Source: Vermamoeba vermiformis (lineage: Eukaryota; Tubulinea; Echinamoebida). Taken from it: DNA of 64,000 nucleotides. Under the pieces are notes generated by a model. It saw only the letters and a list, made by a program, of their open reading frames with translations, was not told the origin of the DNA and made no database searches. The position numbers and the translations under genes were made by a program. The stretch lies in the NCBI GenBank assembly GCA_045837725.1, contig JBEWZL010000011.1, positions 434,001 to 498,000 of the forward strand. The letters are read 5' to 3'. The first letter of the stretch is position 1, and each line of letters opens with the position of its first letter. Of this stretch, positions 33,632 to 46,379 are shown piece by piece.

Positions 33632-33889
33632 ATCTGACTTTAAATTTTTCTTGCCTCGAGTGGATGTAGGACAAGTTTATTTTCTCTGAGCTTATAGTGA
33701 TTAAGACCTAATTTCTAATTGTAATTCTGACTCCAGTAGTATCATAACCGTAGTTTCCACGGCATCCCCATAACAACAGAACAGTCGATGACCGCCAGCT
33801 TGAACTTGGATCAATAACAAAATAGTCAAAATTCAACGGGGAATGTCAACAAGATATTTTACAATTTAATTACAAAGAATAATAGGCTA

Positions 33890-36800
33890 CTAAGCTACTG
33901 GTGTATGAGAACTACTATTCTCGGAAATTTGAACGTTGAATCCCAGATCGCGCAACTTTTCAGCGTCTTCTTTTGAAATGCAGTCGCTTAATATAGTAAC
34001 TTTTCTTCCTATTAAAGCCAAGCTTATCGTCCTTAAATCTTTCATAATTTTGTCCGTGACATTAAGTGTCACTCTTTCGAGGCCCAAGAACCTCAACTTC
34101 AGTTGCGGAATAATGTACGGCAATAATTCCGCTGCATTTCCAAGCTGCTGGCAAAGGCTGAGATCCAGTGTTTGGAGATTAGGACAATTTTTCAATAACG
34201 ATCTGGCTGCTTTGATATTGATGTTGTTTTTGACCATGAATAACGATTGCAGACTGGCACTTGCCAAATTTGGCGTGTAAGAATTGTAGCACATGTTGAT
34301 GATCGCGAGAAATTTCAATCCTGACAGCGCTTTGAATCCATCGTCGGTGAACCCCTCGCAAGCAACAATACTAAGGTTCACTAGGCTAGGACACTTCTTT
34401 GCAATAAGTTTCAGCGTCACGTCTAAAAAAATCAGGATCAGACTTTGACACTTTATTTTGACACGTGTCAATGATGACGTACCTGTCAAGCGATTGTTGC
34501 CGTCAATTAAAAGCTCTCGAAGACCTTCTCCGCACCGTTCGAATAAGGCCTCCATGCCAGAATCTAATTGCAAAAAAGTCAGCGAAAATTTGTGTTGGGA
34601 GAACGTGCTATGGCATGACTTTTGGTCACGTGTGTAAAGTTAGTAATTAATTCTTACCTGTCACTTTATCACAGTACGTGATGCTCAACGAGCTCAGTTG
34701 ATTGCATCCGATGCCAATTTGTTCGAGCATTTTGTCGTCGATCAAAGCCAATCCGTCTAGTGCTAGTGACTGCACTTCAGTTCCGTACAAAACCAAAAAA
34801 TTCAAGTCGCGCAATGTGATGGCGCTGATAGATGGGTTAAACACGATATCAAAACAGCTCTGAATGATGCTCGGATGAACTGCTTTCTTCTTCTCTTTGA
34901 TGTTACGGATCAGCTCGAGCGTCTTTTCTTTGTTTTTCAAGACTCGATAGACTTTGATAGCTTTCAAAAAAAACGTATCTGCTAGCTCTGATTCGACTAT
35001 AAACGCTGTTTCTAAACAAATCTCCACGTAAAAGATCAACAATGTTTCACTGAAAAATATCTTAGTCACGTGGCCAAATAAAGATAGATCTGGTCAAGGC
35101 TTACCTTCCAGGATAAATTCGCAAAGCGTCTTCCATCATGCCAATAGACTGCTTTAATAGGCTCATGCGTTCAGGTTGATTTGGTTGCTGTCGTGCACGA
35201 AGAACGAGATTACGTGACTCAGCAATGGAAACGACTGGCAACCGTTTAATCTTTGCAGTTATGCTTTCTATATCGGGTAATACGAAGCAGTAATTGGCAG
35301 GGTTTTTCGCGACTTCTTCAATAGAGGCTTGTGAAAAAATTATTCCGGAAAGTTCCTGTGTGGATCTGGTTAGAAATGTTGCGACGGAATAACTTTGTCA
35401 TACCTGAATACGGCGGAATAATCTATGGAACCCAACCTTCTTGATAAGATATTTGAGTGGGCTGGTAACGATATCCCGCAGATCGTCGTCTGGAACAATC
35501 GATGTATATTTTTTGGCAGATTGACACGCGGTTTGTTGCGAGCACGAGCACATAAATCCGCTTGCTGTATTGGCGTGATGCGATACTTTGTGTCCGTGAG
35601 ACTCATGGCACTGTTTAATGCACACGGAACAAATTCCCTTGGAAAAAAAATTGCTGTTAGAACCCACTTTTCCAAATATGGCAATACGTTACCTTAGCAC
35701 CCGTAAGCCCGCAACTGAAGCACTTGAAAGTAGTCATCGGGACACGGATTTCTCCGTACTTTGCCGTCGGACAAACTCCTTCTAAGATCGCAAAGGCGTA
35801 CTTAGTGGACGGATCTGTAGCGTCACGTGTCAATTCTTCCGCGGTTGGAAATCCTTCAAAACTGTCACGCAGAGTCTTATGCAACAGATGCCAAAACTCG
35901 TTAGTCGATTCTTTGTATTCAAATGTTCCTAGCACTTTGTTGCACATGTGCGCAATCAATTCTTTGTACGATTGCTCGGCCATGGATCTGACGCAAAAAC
36001 CGTGAGTTACCATATTAGGAAATAACAATTACTTACTGTAATGACCTCTTAGCGTCCCTTAGCATGTGCCACAAGCTATTTTTGATACTTCTGGCCACCA
36101 TTTCCAGGAGTAAAATTAGCTTGAAGTACGAGGATAGACTGTGTTTGTAGATCTGGGCCAGATATCTGAAGTGCATTAGATAACCTATATTTCTCGTGTA
36201 GCGTTCATGAAAAGTACCTTAAGTTAACGCCCGACGCGTGCAAATATTCTAATACTTCTTCCATCGTCAATTTTTCACTGTGTCTGTCGAGCAAAGTTGC
36301 GACCTTCGGGATAACTCCGGTCAACAAATTTTCAGTGGCCGCTCTGATATTTGCAGCATGCTCTTCTCTCTTAGGCTCGTGTATATCAAAAGAAGGGCTA
36401 CAGGCGTCTATATAAAATGTGTCAGTCCTCGCAGATCCCGATCTGAAACGGGCCTACCTGAACTCAACGGCTTGCTATAGCTCTTTACAAATTCTGGTCG
36501 GAACATCTTAAACAAGAAGCACCCTCTAATTCTCTTATCAGGAAAGGTCGGTGGCATCAATCGAGCGGTGTCTGCAAATGACACGTGTCAGATCTAGGAT
36601 CGGTATCGAAAAATGCTTAATATACTTACCAAGCAGGTAAAATCGTCCATCTTCACCTAAATGACCTTCAATATCTACAGGGAATGATATTCTTTTCGCT
36701 GCAAACCGTTGCATGCCAGCTGTGTGTTCGGCAAGGTTCAATCGTTTAGCGAGCTGTTCACGATATTTTAGCAGGCTTGTTAAATATAACACCGACTTAC

Positions 36801-38201
36801 TTCATTCATTTTCTCATTGAGGTCGTTATTAGAAGCCTTCACAGTCCTTAAAATCAAAGTTAATCACTATACTATAATCGCTATTCAACTTACTTTCCAC
36901 CGTCATCCGATCCATACATGAGTGTTGTATTTGACACGGGAAGTAGTGCAATGGCTACTAAGCGGAATCCAAGATAGTCGATCTACGCGTACATTAAGCC
37001 ACGAGAATATTAAGACAATCTTTGACTTACTAAACACATGAGTGGCGTGCATAGTCCTTCTATGTCCGCGTCTTGCACGCTCATTAAGCACAACATTTCT
37101 TGATTGGCTGCCTAAAAATACGCTTCTATTAGCTCAAGTTTATTATATCAGACAGTCTTACCTTCATAGCAGCATGATCTCCTCCATAAATGCCCTTCCA
37201 ATCGACTGCAAATTTGAACAAGATACCGTTGTAGATGAACTTTTCACCTCCTGCGCTTCCTCCCACAGCAAAAGGCTTGATTGTCCTGAACTTATTCTTC
37301 ACGAAGACCTCGGATATGATAATTTTGCCGTACATTTGAGCTATAGAATGCATCAGTAAAAATTGAATATTGGGTCAAAGTGGCGTACCTGTGGACTCGA
37401 AGTCTTGCGTCAGACTCGCAATTGATTTGTATTTCTTTAATTGCTCAGCGACAGTCGTTGGTTCAACTTCCATAACTCGCCTATATTCCGCGTTCCAATC
37501 ACGTGGGTTTCCTAACTCGACTTTGATTTTGCTGCTGGTCCGTGCCACTTTCTTGAGTTCTTTGCTCTAAATCAATACGATAAGCAATAGTATTTCGATA
37601 TAGTACTATTTCTAAATAGACTTACGAATTTATCGAGAAGACCAGAAATTTGTTTTTCTTTGTCGGCTGGTTCAATGAGGTTGTCTTTGAGTAGTACTTT
37701 AATATCTGTTACTAGAGTTTCGCTGTCACTGATCACACGTGTAGTGCACATTTTTTGCTGCTCTGAAGCAGGAAGATCGTCATTTAGGGTAAACCTAGTC
37801 GCAGTCGAATCCGTGCGATCGGATCTGGCCGACGTGACTTCTTCATTAACTGGCTCGAGATGATGATGATCTACGTCATCCCTGAAGCCAGTTGGATCGA
37901 ATTGTGTTTGTTGTAAAGCTGTTTGTAATACTCGTAGTGACTTCTTATGGAGCAGTTTTCTGTTTTGAAGGTTTGGACGAGATGGCAAAGAGAGCATGTC
38001 CAAACTCTTTTGGCCGATATACGACAACCTATGTGTTAATAACCTTGCATTTTCATGGTGATCGTATTCTACGTCGTCGTCATTTTCTTCTTCAGAGGAG
38101 CTGTAATCGACCTCTCCGTCGAGATCAATGGGTTCGCCCGTAAAATAAGCCATATTATCTAAAAAAACATCGTCAATATATTTCTCTAATTTTTCATGCA
38201 T
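33890..38201 (-). CDS. CLU-domain / UBR-box / LRR protein, paralogue A
   Basis: ATG 38199-38201, stop 33890-33892. The acidic N-terminus (MHEKLEKYIDDVFLDNMAYF; later EEENDDDVEYDHHE) precedes a region shared with paralogues B and C. The CLU-like domain has 'GEKFIYNGILFKFAVDWKGI', 'IDYLGFRLVAIALLP' and 'PVDIEGHLGEDGRFYLLDTA', then a helical stretch ('MAEQSYKELIAHMCNK'). A UBR-type zinc box follows ('CSVCIKQCHESHG', 'GFMCSCSQQTACQ'), then TPR-like helices and AMN1-like leucine-rich repeats ('CPSLVNLSIVACEGFTDDGF', 'CPNLQTLDLSLCQQL'). CLU proteins bind mRNA and place mitochondria; UBR boxes bind N-degrons. The combination suggests a link between them, but function is not known. Two introns carry the TGACACGTGTCA palindrome (34459, 36579). 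Confidence 0.78.
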
Positions 38202-38627
38202 TTTGGTGATTAATAAAAATTCTAATTCAATTGAATTGGATGTAACGGTCGGATGTCCCAGATTTCACGTTCATTGAAAGATACGTAAGCTTGCCTTTTC
38301 TTTTATTATATTCTCAGATTCTCGGGAATTAATTCCATGACGCTATCCTTATCGGTCGAGTCGCTTCGTTTCCGATCTGCCTCGTTTAGTAACGTAGGTA
38401 AGACCCGCTAGATAGATTACTTAATCTATGTTGCCTATCATACACGTATAATAGAATTACCGTGGTGACAAAAAACATGATTGATTTCGTCGGGTCGCGT
38501 GGATTCTATTTTGAGGCATTGCGCCACCAACAGTTTTGAGACCCAAGTACACCGCATATTAGGATCGATTTAAGGTTAGTAGTTTATTTACAAGTTTGAC
38601 GACAGATCCGCAGAGTCGGGGGTGGAA
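38202..38627. promoter_or_regulatory. Intergenic, upstream of CLU paralogue A
   Basis: 426 bp between the start of paralogue A and the stop of nibrin, both on the minus strand. It should hold the promoter of A and the 3' UTR of nibrin. I see no ORF, repeat or RNA gene. Confidence 0.45.
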
Positions 38628-41600
38628 CTATTTGACCTTCTTTTTTGTACTAGCTGTAGCATTTTTCAGGCTGAACGAAAACAGGGCATCCGCTTCTTTC
38701 TGCTTTTTTTCTTCCTATACAAAGAGGCATTAGAACATTCTACGTAAAGATTCGGAATATTGTGATTACGCCCGAATTACTGCGAGCAAATCCAAAAAAG
38801 TGCATAAAATACATCTTTAAGTAATTAATTCCATATTTAGGCATACCTCTGTATATTCCTTCTCACTCTCTTTAAACCAGATTTCATGCTCTTTCTTATC
38901 TTTACTTAGATCGTGTACCTCTGTGGATATGATCTTCGGTCGCGGAGATTTTTCCACCGGCGATACGCTCTTTGCCAAATTAGTAAAATTTCAAGATAAT
39001 CCTAAAATAGGCTCTGTGCTTACCTTTTTAAACCTCTTTACATTTCTGGACTGAGGCGTGGCCAATAACGACTGATTAGTGTTGTTTGTACCGGGATCCG
39101 TTGCACCAGCATCCGCGGTCTTGTTAGCTTTATCCTGCTTATCATCACTTTCATCAAAACTATTTGCCAACGATCCGCTTCTCTTTCGCTTCGTGCCTTG
39201 CTTTTGATCGTTGCCGGACTCCACTTGGTGGTTAGTATTGCTCGCTAGAACAGCGTTGACGTCGTTGGAGTCCAAGTCCATTTTGTCCTCGTTCGCATCC
39301 TCATCCTTGATCACGCGTTTACGTTGGGATTGCGGATCTTTATGGAGATCAGGGTCTTCTTGGTGAACACTATTATCGGACTTATCAGCGCTACTACTCG
39401 GGTGCGACGAGGTCGTGCCTTTAGCGGTGGACAAAGAGATCTTCTTGGATGACGCTGACCGAGCCGTTGACAGCGACAACTTGGGTCGTTTGTTGCTCGT
39501 GCTACTGTCGTTAACAGCTTCAGTCTGTTTGTTCTCGTCGCTGCTCAACTCCTTCGAGCTGGTCTTCGCTGACTCTTTCTTTTTGGCGTTCGTTTTTTCG
39601 GCTGCAACACGCTTCTTTTCAGCTTCTTCAGCGGCCTTTTTCTTCTCTTCAGCTTGCTTTCGTTTCTTTTCTTCTTCGGCCTTTTGTTTCTTTTCTTCGG
39701 CCAGCCGTTTCTCTTCTTCTTCGGCAGCCTTTTTCTTCTCTTCAGCCTTTTGCTTCTTTTCCTCTTCAGCGAGCCGTTTCTTTTCCTCTTCCTGTTTCTT
39801 TTTCTCTTCAGCGGCAGCCTTTTTCTTCTCTTCGGCCAGTCGTTTCTTTTCTTCTGCGACGCGTTTCTTTTCCTCTTCAGCTTTGGCCTTTTCTTCCGCC
39901 TGTCGCTTTTCCTCTTCGGCAACTTTCTTTTTCTCCTCTGCTTGTTTCTTTTTCTTGTCTTCAGCAGCTTTTTCAACAGTCTTCTTGATAGTTTTGCTCG
40001 GCTTCTCATCCGCTGACTTCTCATCGAGGTTTATCGTGACAGGCGCACTTGGCGTTGATCGCTTAAACATGTCTTTAATGGTCTTAGCGGGGGCCTTCTT
40101 CGGTGATAACTCGCTGCTCTTAGGCTCGACTTCTTTTGTATTTTTCTTCTCGTCAACAACCTTTTTGGCCGAGGGCTTTGGCTCGGGAATCGTGAACGCC
40201 TCTATTATCAAAAAAGGTCAATAAACGTTTTCGATATAAACCTAGCACGTACCTTTCGGAGGCGGCAATGGATTACAGTATTTTTCGAGAGAGCTGTACA
40301 GAACTGAGAACCCGATCTCGTCTTCTGAAATGAGTTGAAACTCAAAGTCCTGCAGCATCTTAACCTTCTGTTCGACTACCATCTTCTCGTCTTTGCCTAC
40401 GAATAAAGTTAAGATATGCTTTTAGGGTTGCACGTGACACGTACTTAAAGTGCTCAAAAAGTCTGCGGGATCGATGAAGCACGCAGTCCTATTCTTCAGT
40501 AAATAATCGACTGTGAAGGGCTCGGTCTTTTCAGCCACTTGTGCCGCTGATTTTTTCTTCTTCGGACTCTTCGTGACCTCGTGTTCTTGAAATGATTTGA
40601 CCGTAGTGCCACCTGCTGTTTCGACGATTCGGTATGCCTTAAGATACTACAAAATGGGCTTAATAAAGTTTATATAATATAAAGGTGTGTAGTAGATACG
40701 TACCTGCTTCTCTGTCATAAAAATAAACGTCTTGCCACTGAACAATGTCCTCCTCTTTGGATCAGGTTTGAACTGATGCAGGCTGCATTCATCTTCTTTC
40801 AAAGGCGGCAAATACCTTGAATACTATTATTACTCGAGTCTTAACATTGCCTTATACGTACTTTGCTGCGTCAGGTAATGGTGCAACTAAGCCATCGTTT
40901 TTGGCTTCGACGTCAAGCAGCCATTGCGGTGTAATGACGTGAATGCAGTCAGTCAGTGCTAATAGGACTTTAGAGGTGACTTCTAACTCGGTCATCACTA
41001 AATGAGTGATTTTTGTGGGCACGTAATCATTGTACACGTGCGCACCTAAAAAAAGTTGGATCAGGCTTAAAGTTATTCGAAGGTTTCGATAGACTCGTGG
41101 TAAAGATAATATATATGTGGCATTATAAGTTTGAGTTATACTTACCAATTTTCATTAAAGTGTTTTGTACAGAGGCCTTGATCTCGGGTTTGACATTCGA
41201 AAAACAAATATCAATTGGCTGGTATTTCACTTTCAGTTGACTATTGTTGACTCCAAAGACTATAATATCGCCTTCTTTAAGTATAATCTCCTTATCTACC
41301 TCGCAGCGGACTCTGCAAAAATGCGCGATCAGGATCCGTTACATACTCTTGGTCGATATTCTATAGAAATAACTTACCTATTTACAAATGTACCGAACTT
41401 TGATTTGTCGATAACGGTTAATTTCGCAAGGCTGTTAGCGTCGGATGGGTTTTTTAAGGGTGACACAAGTAGTTCTGCATGTAGGCGCGATACAGATTTA
41501 TCGTTGATTAAAATATCGCAATCTATAATAAATATGATGATTATGCAATCGAATACAATAAACTCTAATTTTTAAATAATTATTAGAATATTGATTTTGT

Positions 41601-41768
41601 CAAATCTGTTTCAAAACGTTAGTATATTATAATAACTTACCTTTCCTTCCTAGCGTATATTTTTTTGATTTATGTAGCAGAAAATGTGGCCCTTCTATTC
41701 AATTTAAATGAGAAAACCGAGTTGCAATCCAGATGTTCGCGATCTCTTACCTTCTTGTCCATGTTCAT
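38628..41768 (-). CDS. NBN: Nibrin (NBS1) homologue: FHA + BRCT + MRE11-binding motif
   Basis: ATG 41766-41768; a tiny first exon (MNMDKK) joins 'KGPHFLLHKSKKYTLGRK'. The FHA domain continues with 'DCDILINDKSVSRLHAELLV' and 'VIDKSKFGTFVN'. The BRCT region is 'VQNTLMKIGAHVYNDYVPTK', 'ITHLVM', 'CIHVITPQWLLDVEAKNDG', then 'RRTLFSGKTFIFMTEKQYLK' as the second BRCT. The C-terminus has 'RNVKRFKK', matching the NFKKFKK MRE11-binding motif, then 'KEHEIWFKESEKEYTE' and an FxF tail, ending at TAG 38628-38630. Between them is a long Lys/Glu/Ala stretch (about 39590-39980), a single alpha-helix or coiled coil not typical of nibrins. It should act in the MRE11-RAD50 complex on DNA double-strand breaks. 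Confidence 0.87.
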
Positions 41769-42971
41769 TTAATGATATTAATATCCACATTATTTACAGT
41801 CGCATTTGATATGCTAGTTTTGTTATGTTGTTTTCAAATTTCTAAAACAAAAAATGGCGGCATGTTTTTACCTTGCTCGATCACGCTACCACAAGAAAAG
41901 CGCGCTTTTCCGCACAACATGAATCGCTACTGTCATAATTGTGACAACTAAAATAGCTCAGGTACCTAAAATAGCTCCTCGTGTGGTGCGATCCCAGAGA
42001 CAAAACCGTGCACCTAATTTTACATTTTTTTGAAAAGCTTTCATATGATTACTTTTAACATGTTCAACGTTATTCATTAGATGAGCTTATTTACTGCAGT
42101 GATTCAAATTTCACGTTAGAAGCGTAAGTTGTCGGAGTTACCCTGATCTGCGTAATTCGGTAACACGTGAACGAGACACGAGGCGCGCTTTATTTGATAG
42201 ACTGTCCAATCAAATTTAAAATTTTAATTGCAAGTGGCATTATGGTCCTTTCCCACCGGGCACCGAATTTTCATTTCTGTCTCTTGCCCATGTTTGGCTT
42301 TGTTTCAAGACCTCATACGCCAGATATAGGCCTCCTATTCACACACATTCATTGCCATGTTGCCATCTTACATTTATTTAACGCAGATCCAGCCACCATA
42401 TGGAATTCTGACTTCTCATTCCAATTCTGATTATTTTCGTTTTTCTGTCTAATGAACGGATCCGCGCAGTGATTATTAACTAACCTCGTAGTACTAGTGC
42501 TGTCGTCAAAGTGTCACTGTGTAACTATATTTAAATCGCTGGTGGCGTGTGCAATATCAATATTTTATAAACTATGTATCGGTGGCACTAGGACAACTAA
42601 ACTTGACCATTTACCCGACACGACCAGTAAATCTAGGGCTTTCAATGATTTACCTCGGAACCCGTAAAAATTGTTACGGATGCGATCTTCTCCGGTTTTG
42701 CAAGCTTGGTGGCAATTAGCTATCGATCGATCGTGCCAGTCCATGATACTCGGGCCTAAGTTGCGCCGTGAAGCTAATCTCAAAGTGGAGGTTTATCCTA
42801 ATTTGGTTCGCACCATAAACGCTTAATCACACAAAAAACTCTGTCACCCTTTTTTGAATTACATAATTATTGTTTGCTGACTTGATGCCAACACCTCTTG
42901 TCACATTAAATTAAAGCGATTCTTTGTTGATCGTTTACCTTTATATCTTATTTATTATATATTTTATATTG
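41769..42971. other. Long divergent intergenic region
   Basis: 1.2 kb between the nibrin start (-) and the orphan gene start (+). It contains an E2F-like palindrome at 41895-41910. Several short open frames exist (for example 42167-42430 plus, 42565-42783 minus), but none has a recognisable domain or splice partners. I see no inverted-repeat element or tRNA. Confidence 0.45.
41895..41910. promoter_or_regulatory. E2F-like palindrome upstream of nibrin
   Basis: GAAAAGCGCGCTTTTC is a perfect 16-bp palindrome about 130 bp upstream of the nibrin ATG. It contains two E2F-type half sites (TTTTCnGCGC-like). With the site upstream of MadBub it suggests cell-cycle control. Seen in sequence; function inferred. 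Confidence 0.5.
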
Positions 42972-43844
42972 ATGTCCGTAGAAATTGGCGACAATCTGCC
43001 GTTCTACCTACGCTTGCTTCATCCCGTGATATTAACTTGCGGAATCCCAGCGCACGATATTAGAGTTATTGATATATGCAGCGGACAAGGAGATTTGGTT
43101 TTTCTTTTAATGGACTACTTTAATCTAGTAGGCGCAAACGATCCCAGCCCTAATGCCGCAACACCAAACAAATATGCCCTGAACGACGATAATTTGTGGA
43201 ATATGATTCATGGACGATACAACGCAATTATAACACGAGTAAATGGAGAACCTGAAGTGGCTCACGTCGCATCGAAATTAAATCAACCAAATTCACCAGT
43301 ATTAGCTGCATTCTTGGTGCCAGCTACTACACGTCCCTTTCTGAGGTGCAAGGCGATAGAAGTCGAAGTGACAGGTTTCCGACTGAAGTGGCAGCTGTTA
43401 TTTCCCAATCCTCAATTTAAGCTTAAATTAGACATCCGCAACGTAACTTTACATCCCGAGGTCTTAGCAGCAAGTAGCAGCTTTGACTTGCTTGTCAAGT
43501 ATAAGATGAAGCTGGAACAAATTCATATATACAGAAAGACTAGGAGATTTTCCGTAAAAGAAGAGGAAGAAGGCGACGGATTGCTGGACACGGGAGAGAG
43601 CTTGTTCTATAGAGAAGCCAAGATATTAAAATCACTTACGGAGAGCAACACCTTCAAACACTCGAAGAAGAAATTTATTGCGCTGCTCTGTAATGGGTCT
43701 TATCGGGCAGTGCAGCGGAAGATCAGAATTGCAACGTTAGCTAACGCGATGCCAGAACTAAAGAAGATGAACCTACGAGAAGCCGAAGAAAGGCTAAAGT
43801 TCGTTTTTAAATCCGAACAAACCAACCTGAATTTCGACGACTGA
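42972..43844 (+). CDS. Orphan single-exon protein with a methyltransferase-like motif I
   Basis: 290 residues from ATG 42972 in one uninterrupted exon, unlike its intron-rich neighbours. The start chosen gives MSVEIGDNLPFYLRLLHPVI; the frame is open upstream but without ATG. 'DIRVIDICSGQGDLVFLLMD' resembles the glycine-rich SAM-binding motif I of Rossmann methyltransferases, followed by 'YFNLVGANDPSP'. No catalytic motif such as DPPY is clear. The C-terminal third is basic and rich in Lys/Glu helices. Function unknown. The lack of introns may mean a retrocopy or an acquired gene. Confidence 0.55.
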   Translation: MSVEIGDNLPFYLRLLHPVILTCGIPAHDIRVIDICSGQGDLVFLLMDYFNLVGANDPSPNAATPNKYALNDDNLWNMIHGRYNAIITRVNGEPEVAHVASKLNQPNSPVLAAFLVPATTRPFLRCKAIEVEVTGFRLKWQLLFPNPQFKLKLDIRNVTLHPEVLAASSSFDLLVKYKMKLEQIHIYRKTRRFSVKEEEEGDGLLDTGESLFYREAKILKSLTESNTFKHSKKKFIALLCNGSYRAVQRKIRIATLANAMPELKKMNLREAEERLKFVFKSEQTNLNFDD

Positions 43845-44462
43845 AAAGTCTAACGAAGATCGAATCCTTTGGCAAATTTTGTGAATAGTGCTGGCCGATT
43901 GCCGCTCGAGCAGCATTATTGTAAAACAAATGCGGCGCATGTAAAAATTGTATACTGCCATCCCATCTCGCAGATAGCGGATTTCATATTGCGGATTAGC
44001 TATTTTACGACACTTTTCGCGGGCTGAATAGCACAAAAGCTGAACCATATTCATCCGCAACAGGCGGATTAGGATACGGATTGTAATTCTAAATCTTAAC
44101 ATTTCGTTAAAAGAATCTGGATGTAAATGAAAAGCAACGCTTATAATATCGATCGATCGGATTGCTAGGCGATTGGCGTTCCTGCAAGTTTGGATTGTAC
44201 ACAGATACCTTCTTTTGCCATCTTGCCAACACACGGATTCTTTTTGCGATATGCAATCTTATTACAACTTGCACGCGGATGTAATGATTTGGAGTCAGAT
44301 CCACGTTGCGGTTGTATTAAAGTGCGTAATACAATGACACAATACGGATGCGGCCCGTTTTTGGATTGATCCAAGTAATCAAAAAAATCTCCGGCGTGAG
44401 ACGCTAATTTCCATTTTTATCCACACAGCCAAATAAAGATGCAAACACTCATCGTTATCGAA
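43845..44462. other. Intergenic, convergent 3' ends
   Basis: 618 bp between the orphan gene (+) and the MARCH gene (-). Minus-strand open stretches here (43794-44234 and overlapping frames) show no domain and no consistent codon pattern. Nothing else is recognised. Confidence 0.45.
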
Positions 44463-46379
44463 TCAAAGCCTATTTACATTATCATTTACATTCATTAGTT
44501 TCTGTTTGCTCATGTTTGGAGCGTCAATTCCGTCTTCGAGCGGGACGTCGCATCCCTCAACTATAATATCGACATGTTGCTGTCGCGACTGAGCTGGCGG
44601 TGGTGCCTTACGTGGCGTCATAAGCGGTTCTAGCGATATAGTCGAGTTATAGTCTCGCCACCTATAATAGTAAAATTAGAAATGTGACTCAAAGTTAAGT
44701 ACACGCAGTTTGAACTGGAACTAAAGTTCAAAAAGTTGCAATGCAAAGGGTAATCATGTAATCAATAATCAAACAGCAGCGGATCAACAACCAATAACTA
44801 AAACGGGTAATTTTACTTTGTCGGCGTCAGTGGGCTTTTATTGCAATCCAGCAAATAGCACGATTAAACACGTAAATCCATAATAGCATATTTAGCTTAT
44901 ATTCAATGCATTGAATGCCGGCAACGAACTATTGTTATCGAGCGAGTTTTGATTCGACTTCTTAAAAAGTCAAAGATCTAAAGTTGGATCGGCTGGAGAC
45001 CGCACATTAATTCGGAAACTGACACCGACCATTATTTGACATATATGATTGTATTTATGATGGCCTTAGAGCGCTAGCTAATCGCCTGGCCGAAAGGTGT
45101 CGCGTAAGAGTTTTTATTCCGCCCCGTAATGACGTAATGCCAACATAATCATGATTCTTATCTAAATAGCGCATTGATCCGTCCGATGCGAGCAAAGGAA
45201 AAATTTGTAATCGCAATTAATAAGGACGGTCATACACGAAATGTCTCAAAGTGCCAGCAATATAAATAGACCTTCGCAAATCCACCAAAAATGAAATCCG
45301 AAAATCTAATCTTGATCTTAAATAAAATTTCCGTAGTATTTTTTGTTTTGCGTTGAAATAAATATGATTGCCTCGATCTGATCAGAAGAACCGAGGAAGG
45401 TGTCATGAATCGTGCGTTACTGTTATTTAATAGTTTTAAACGCGCATTCCATATTAAGATCGACGTTGATTTGATTTTAGGAGGAAAATGCGGTTTAAAC
45501 CGGATGCAGAATATTCAGCACAATTTCCGTGGCGTGCATTGTCCTTCTACCTCACAAATATGGCAATGGGAAGTCAAGCTTACCTTAAGTAATGTCGCCA
45601 TATGACTAATCCAACTAACCCAGCTGCAGCGACGAGCATGAATGAGATAAGCACGATCGTACCGGTCTCCCACGATTTCGTTCCTTTTATGACTACGAAC
45701 GCGGCTATAGCCATCAATACGGCCTAAAAGATAAACTAGCGTTAATATTGATTTAAATGCGTTACGGAAGTGGATTTGAATTTATCGGTACGAAAATTCA
45801 GGTAAATAATGTGATAGTGGAATTCAACAATAAATTAGGCAAATATCGTTATATTAAACCATGTGATGACGTTTAAAATTACTTACGAGAATGCTCATTG
45901 CAACTTCAAAGTAGATTACGAGCGATCTCCTTGAACACGCAGTAGCCCACGAAAAATTAAACCTTTATCGCACAAAAATTAATGCCTAGTGATATACAAT
46001 GATTTGCACGAGAAATGATGGCACCACAAATGAATAAATACGAGATTTTTTTGTGCTCTAAAAATATTTGCTTGGATAAATACAGAATAATTATTAAACT
46101 GCTAATAATATTCCAAAAATTACTAGTGTGTATTGTAACTACTAACCTCCTAGCTTTTCGAATTTTAAACGGCTTTTTACATATTTCACAATTTGCCGTA
46201 CGATCGTTTGTTTTTTCTTGCAGCCACCTCTGTAGACAATCCATATGCATATATCCTAGCCCTCCTTGGCAATCACACACTCTATATACAGCGCCTTCAT
46301 TGTCCAAACAAATACGACAACTGATTTCTTCTTTTTGATCGCCTGATGCGATCTTTTCCATGGACTGCGTCCTTTTCAT
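44463..46379 (-). CDS. MARCH-type RING-CH E3 ubiquitin ligase, two membrane spans
   Basis: Four exons, ATG 46377-46379 to TGA 44463-44465. RING-CH domain: 'CRICLDNEGAVYRVCDCQGG', 'YMHMDCLQRWLQE', 'ANCEICKKPF' (C4HC3). Next come two membrane segments: 'YFEVAMSILAVLMAIAAFVV' and 'TIVLISFMLVAAAGLVGLVI'. The cytosolic tail is 'WRDYNSTISLEPLMTPRKAP' and a Pro/Gln-rich end. Members of this family ubiquitinate membrane proteins to send them to endosomes or the ER degradation route. The last intron (44662-45583) is 922 nt, more than ten times the local norm, and holds no gene I recognise. Confidence 0.85.

Noticed and set aside
39415-40224. Long plus-strand and alternate-frame ORFs (Phe/Ser/Leu-rich and Arg/Lys-rich) over the nibrin K/E region
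   Set aside because: They are shadows of the repetitive GAA/AAG codons of nibrin on the other frames, with no splice logic or domain.
42167-42783. Two short ORFs in the nibrin/orphan intergenic region
   Set aside because: Length fits chance; no domain and no splice-linked neighbours.
43794-44234. 146-codon minus-strand frame overlapping the orphan gene 3' end
   Set aside because: No domain, and it overlaps the better-supported plus-strand coding sequence.
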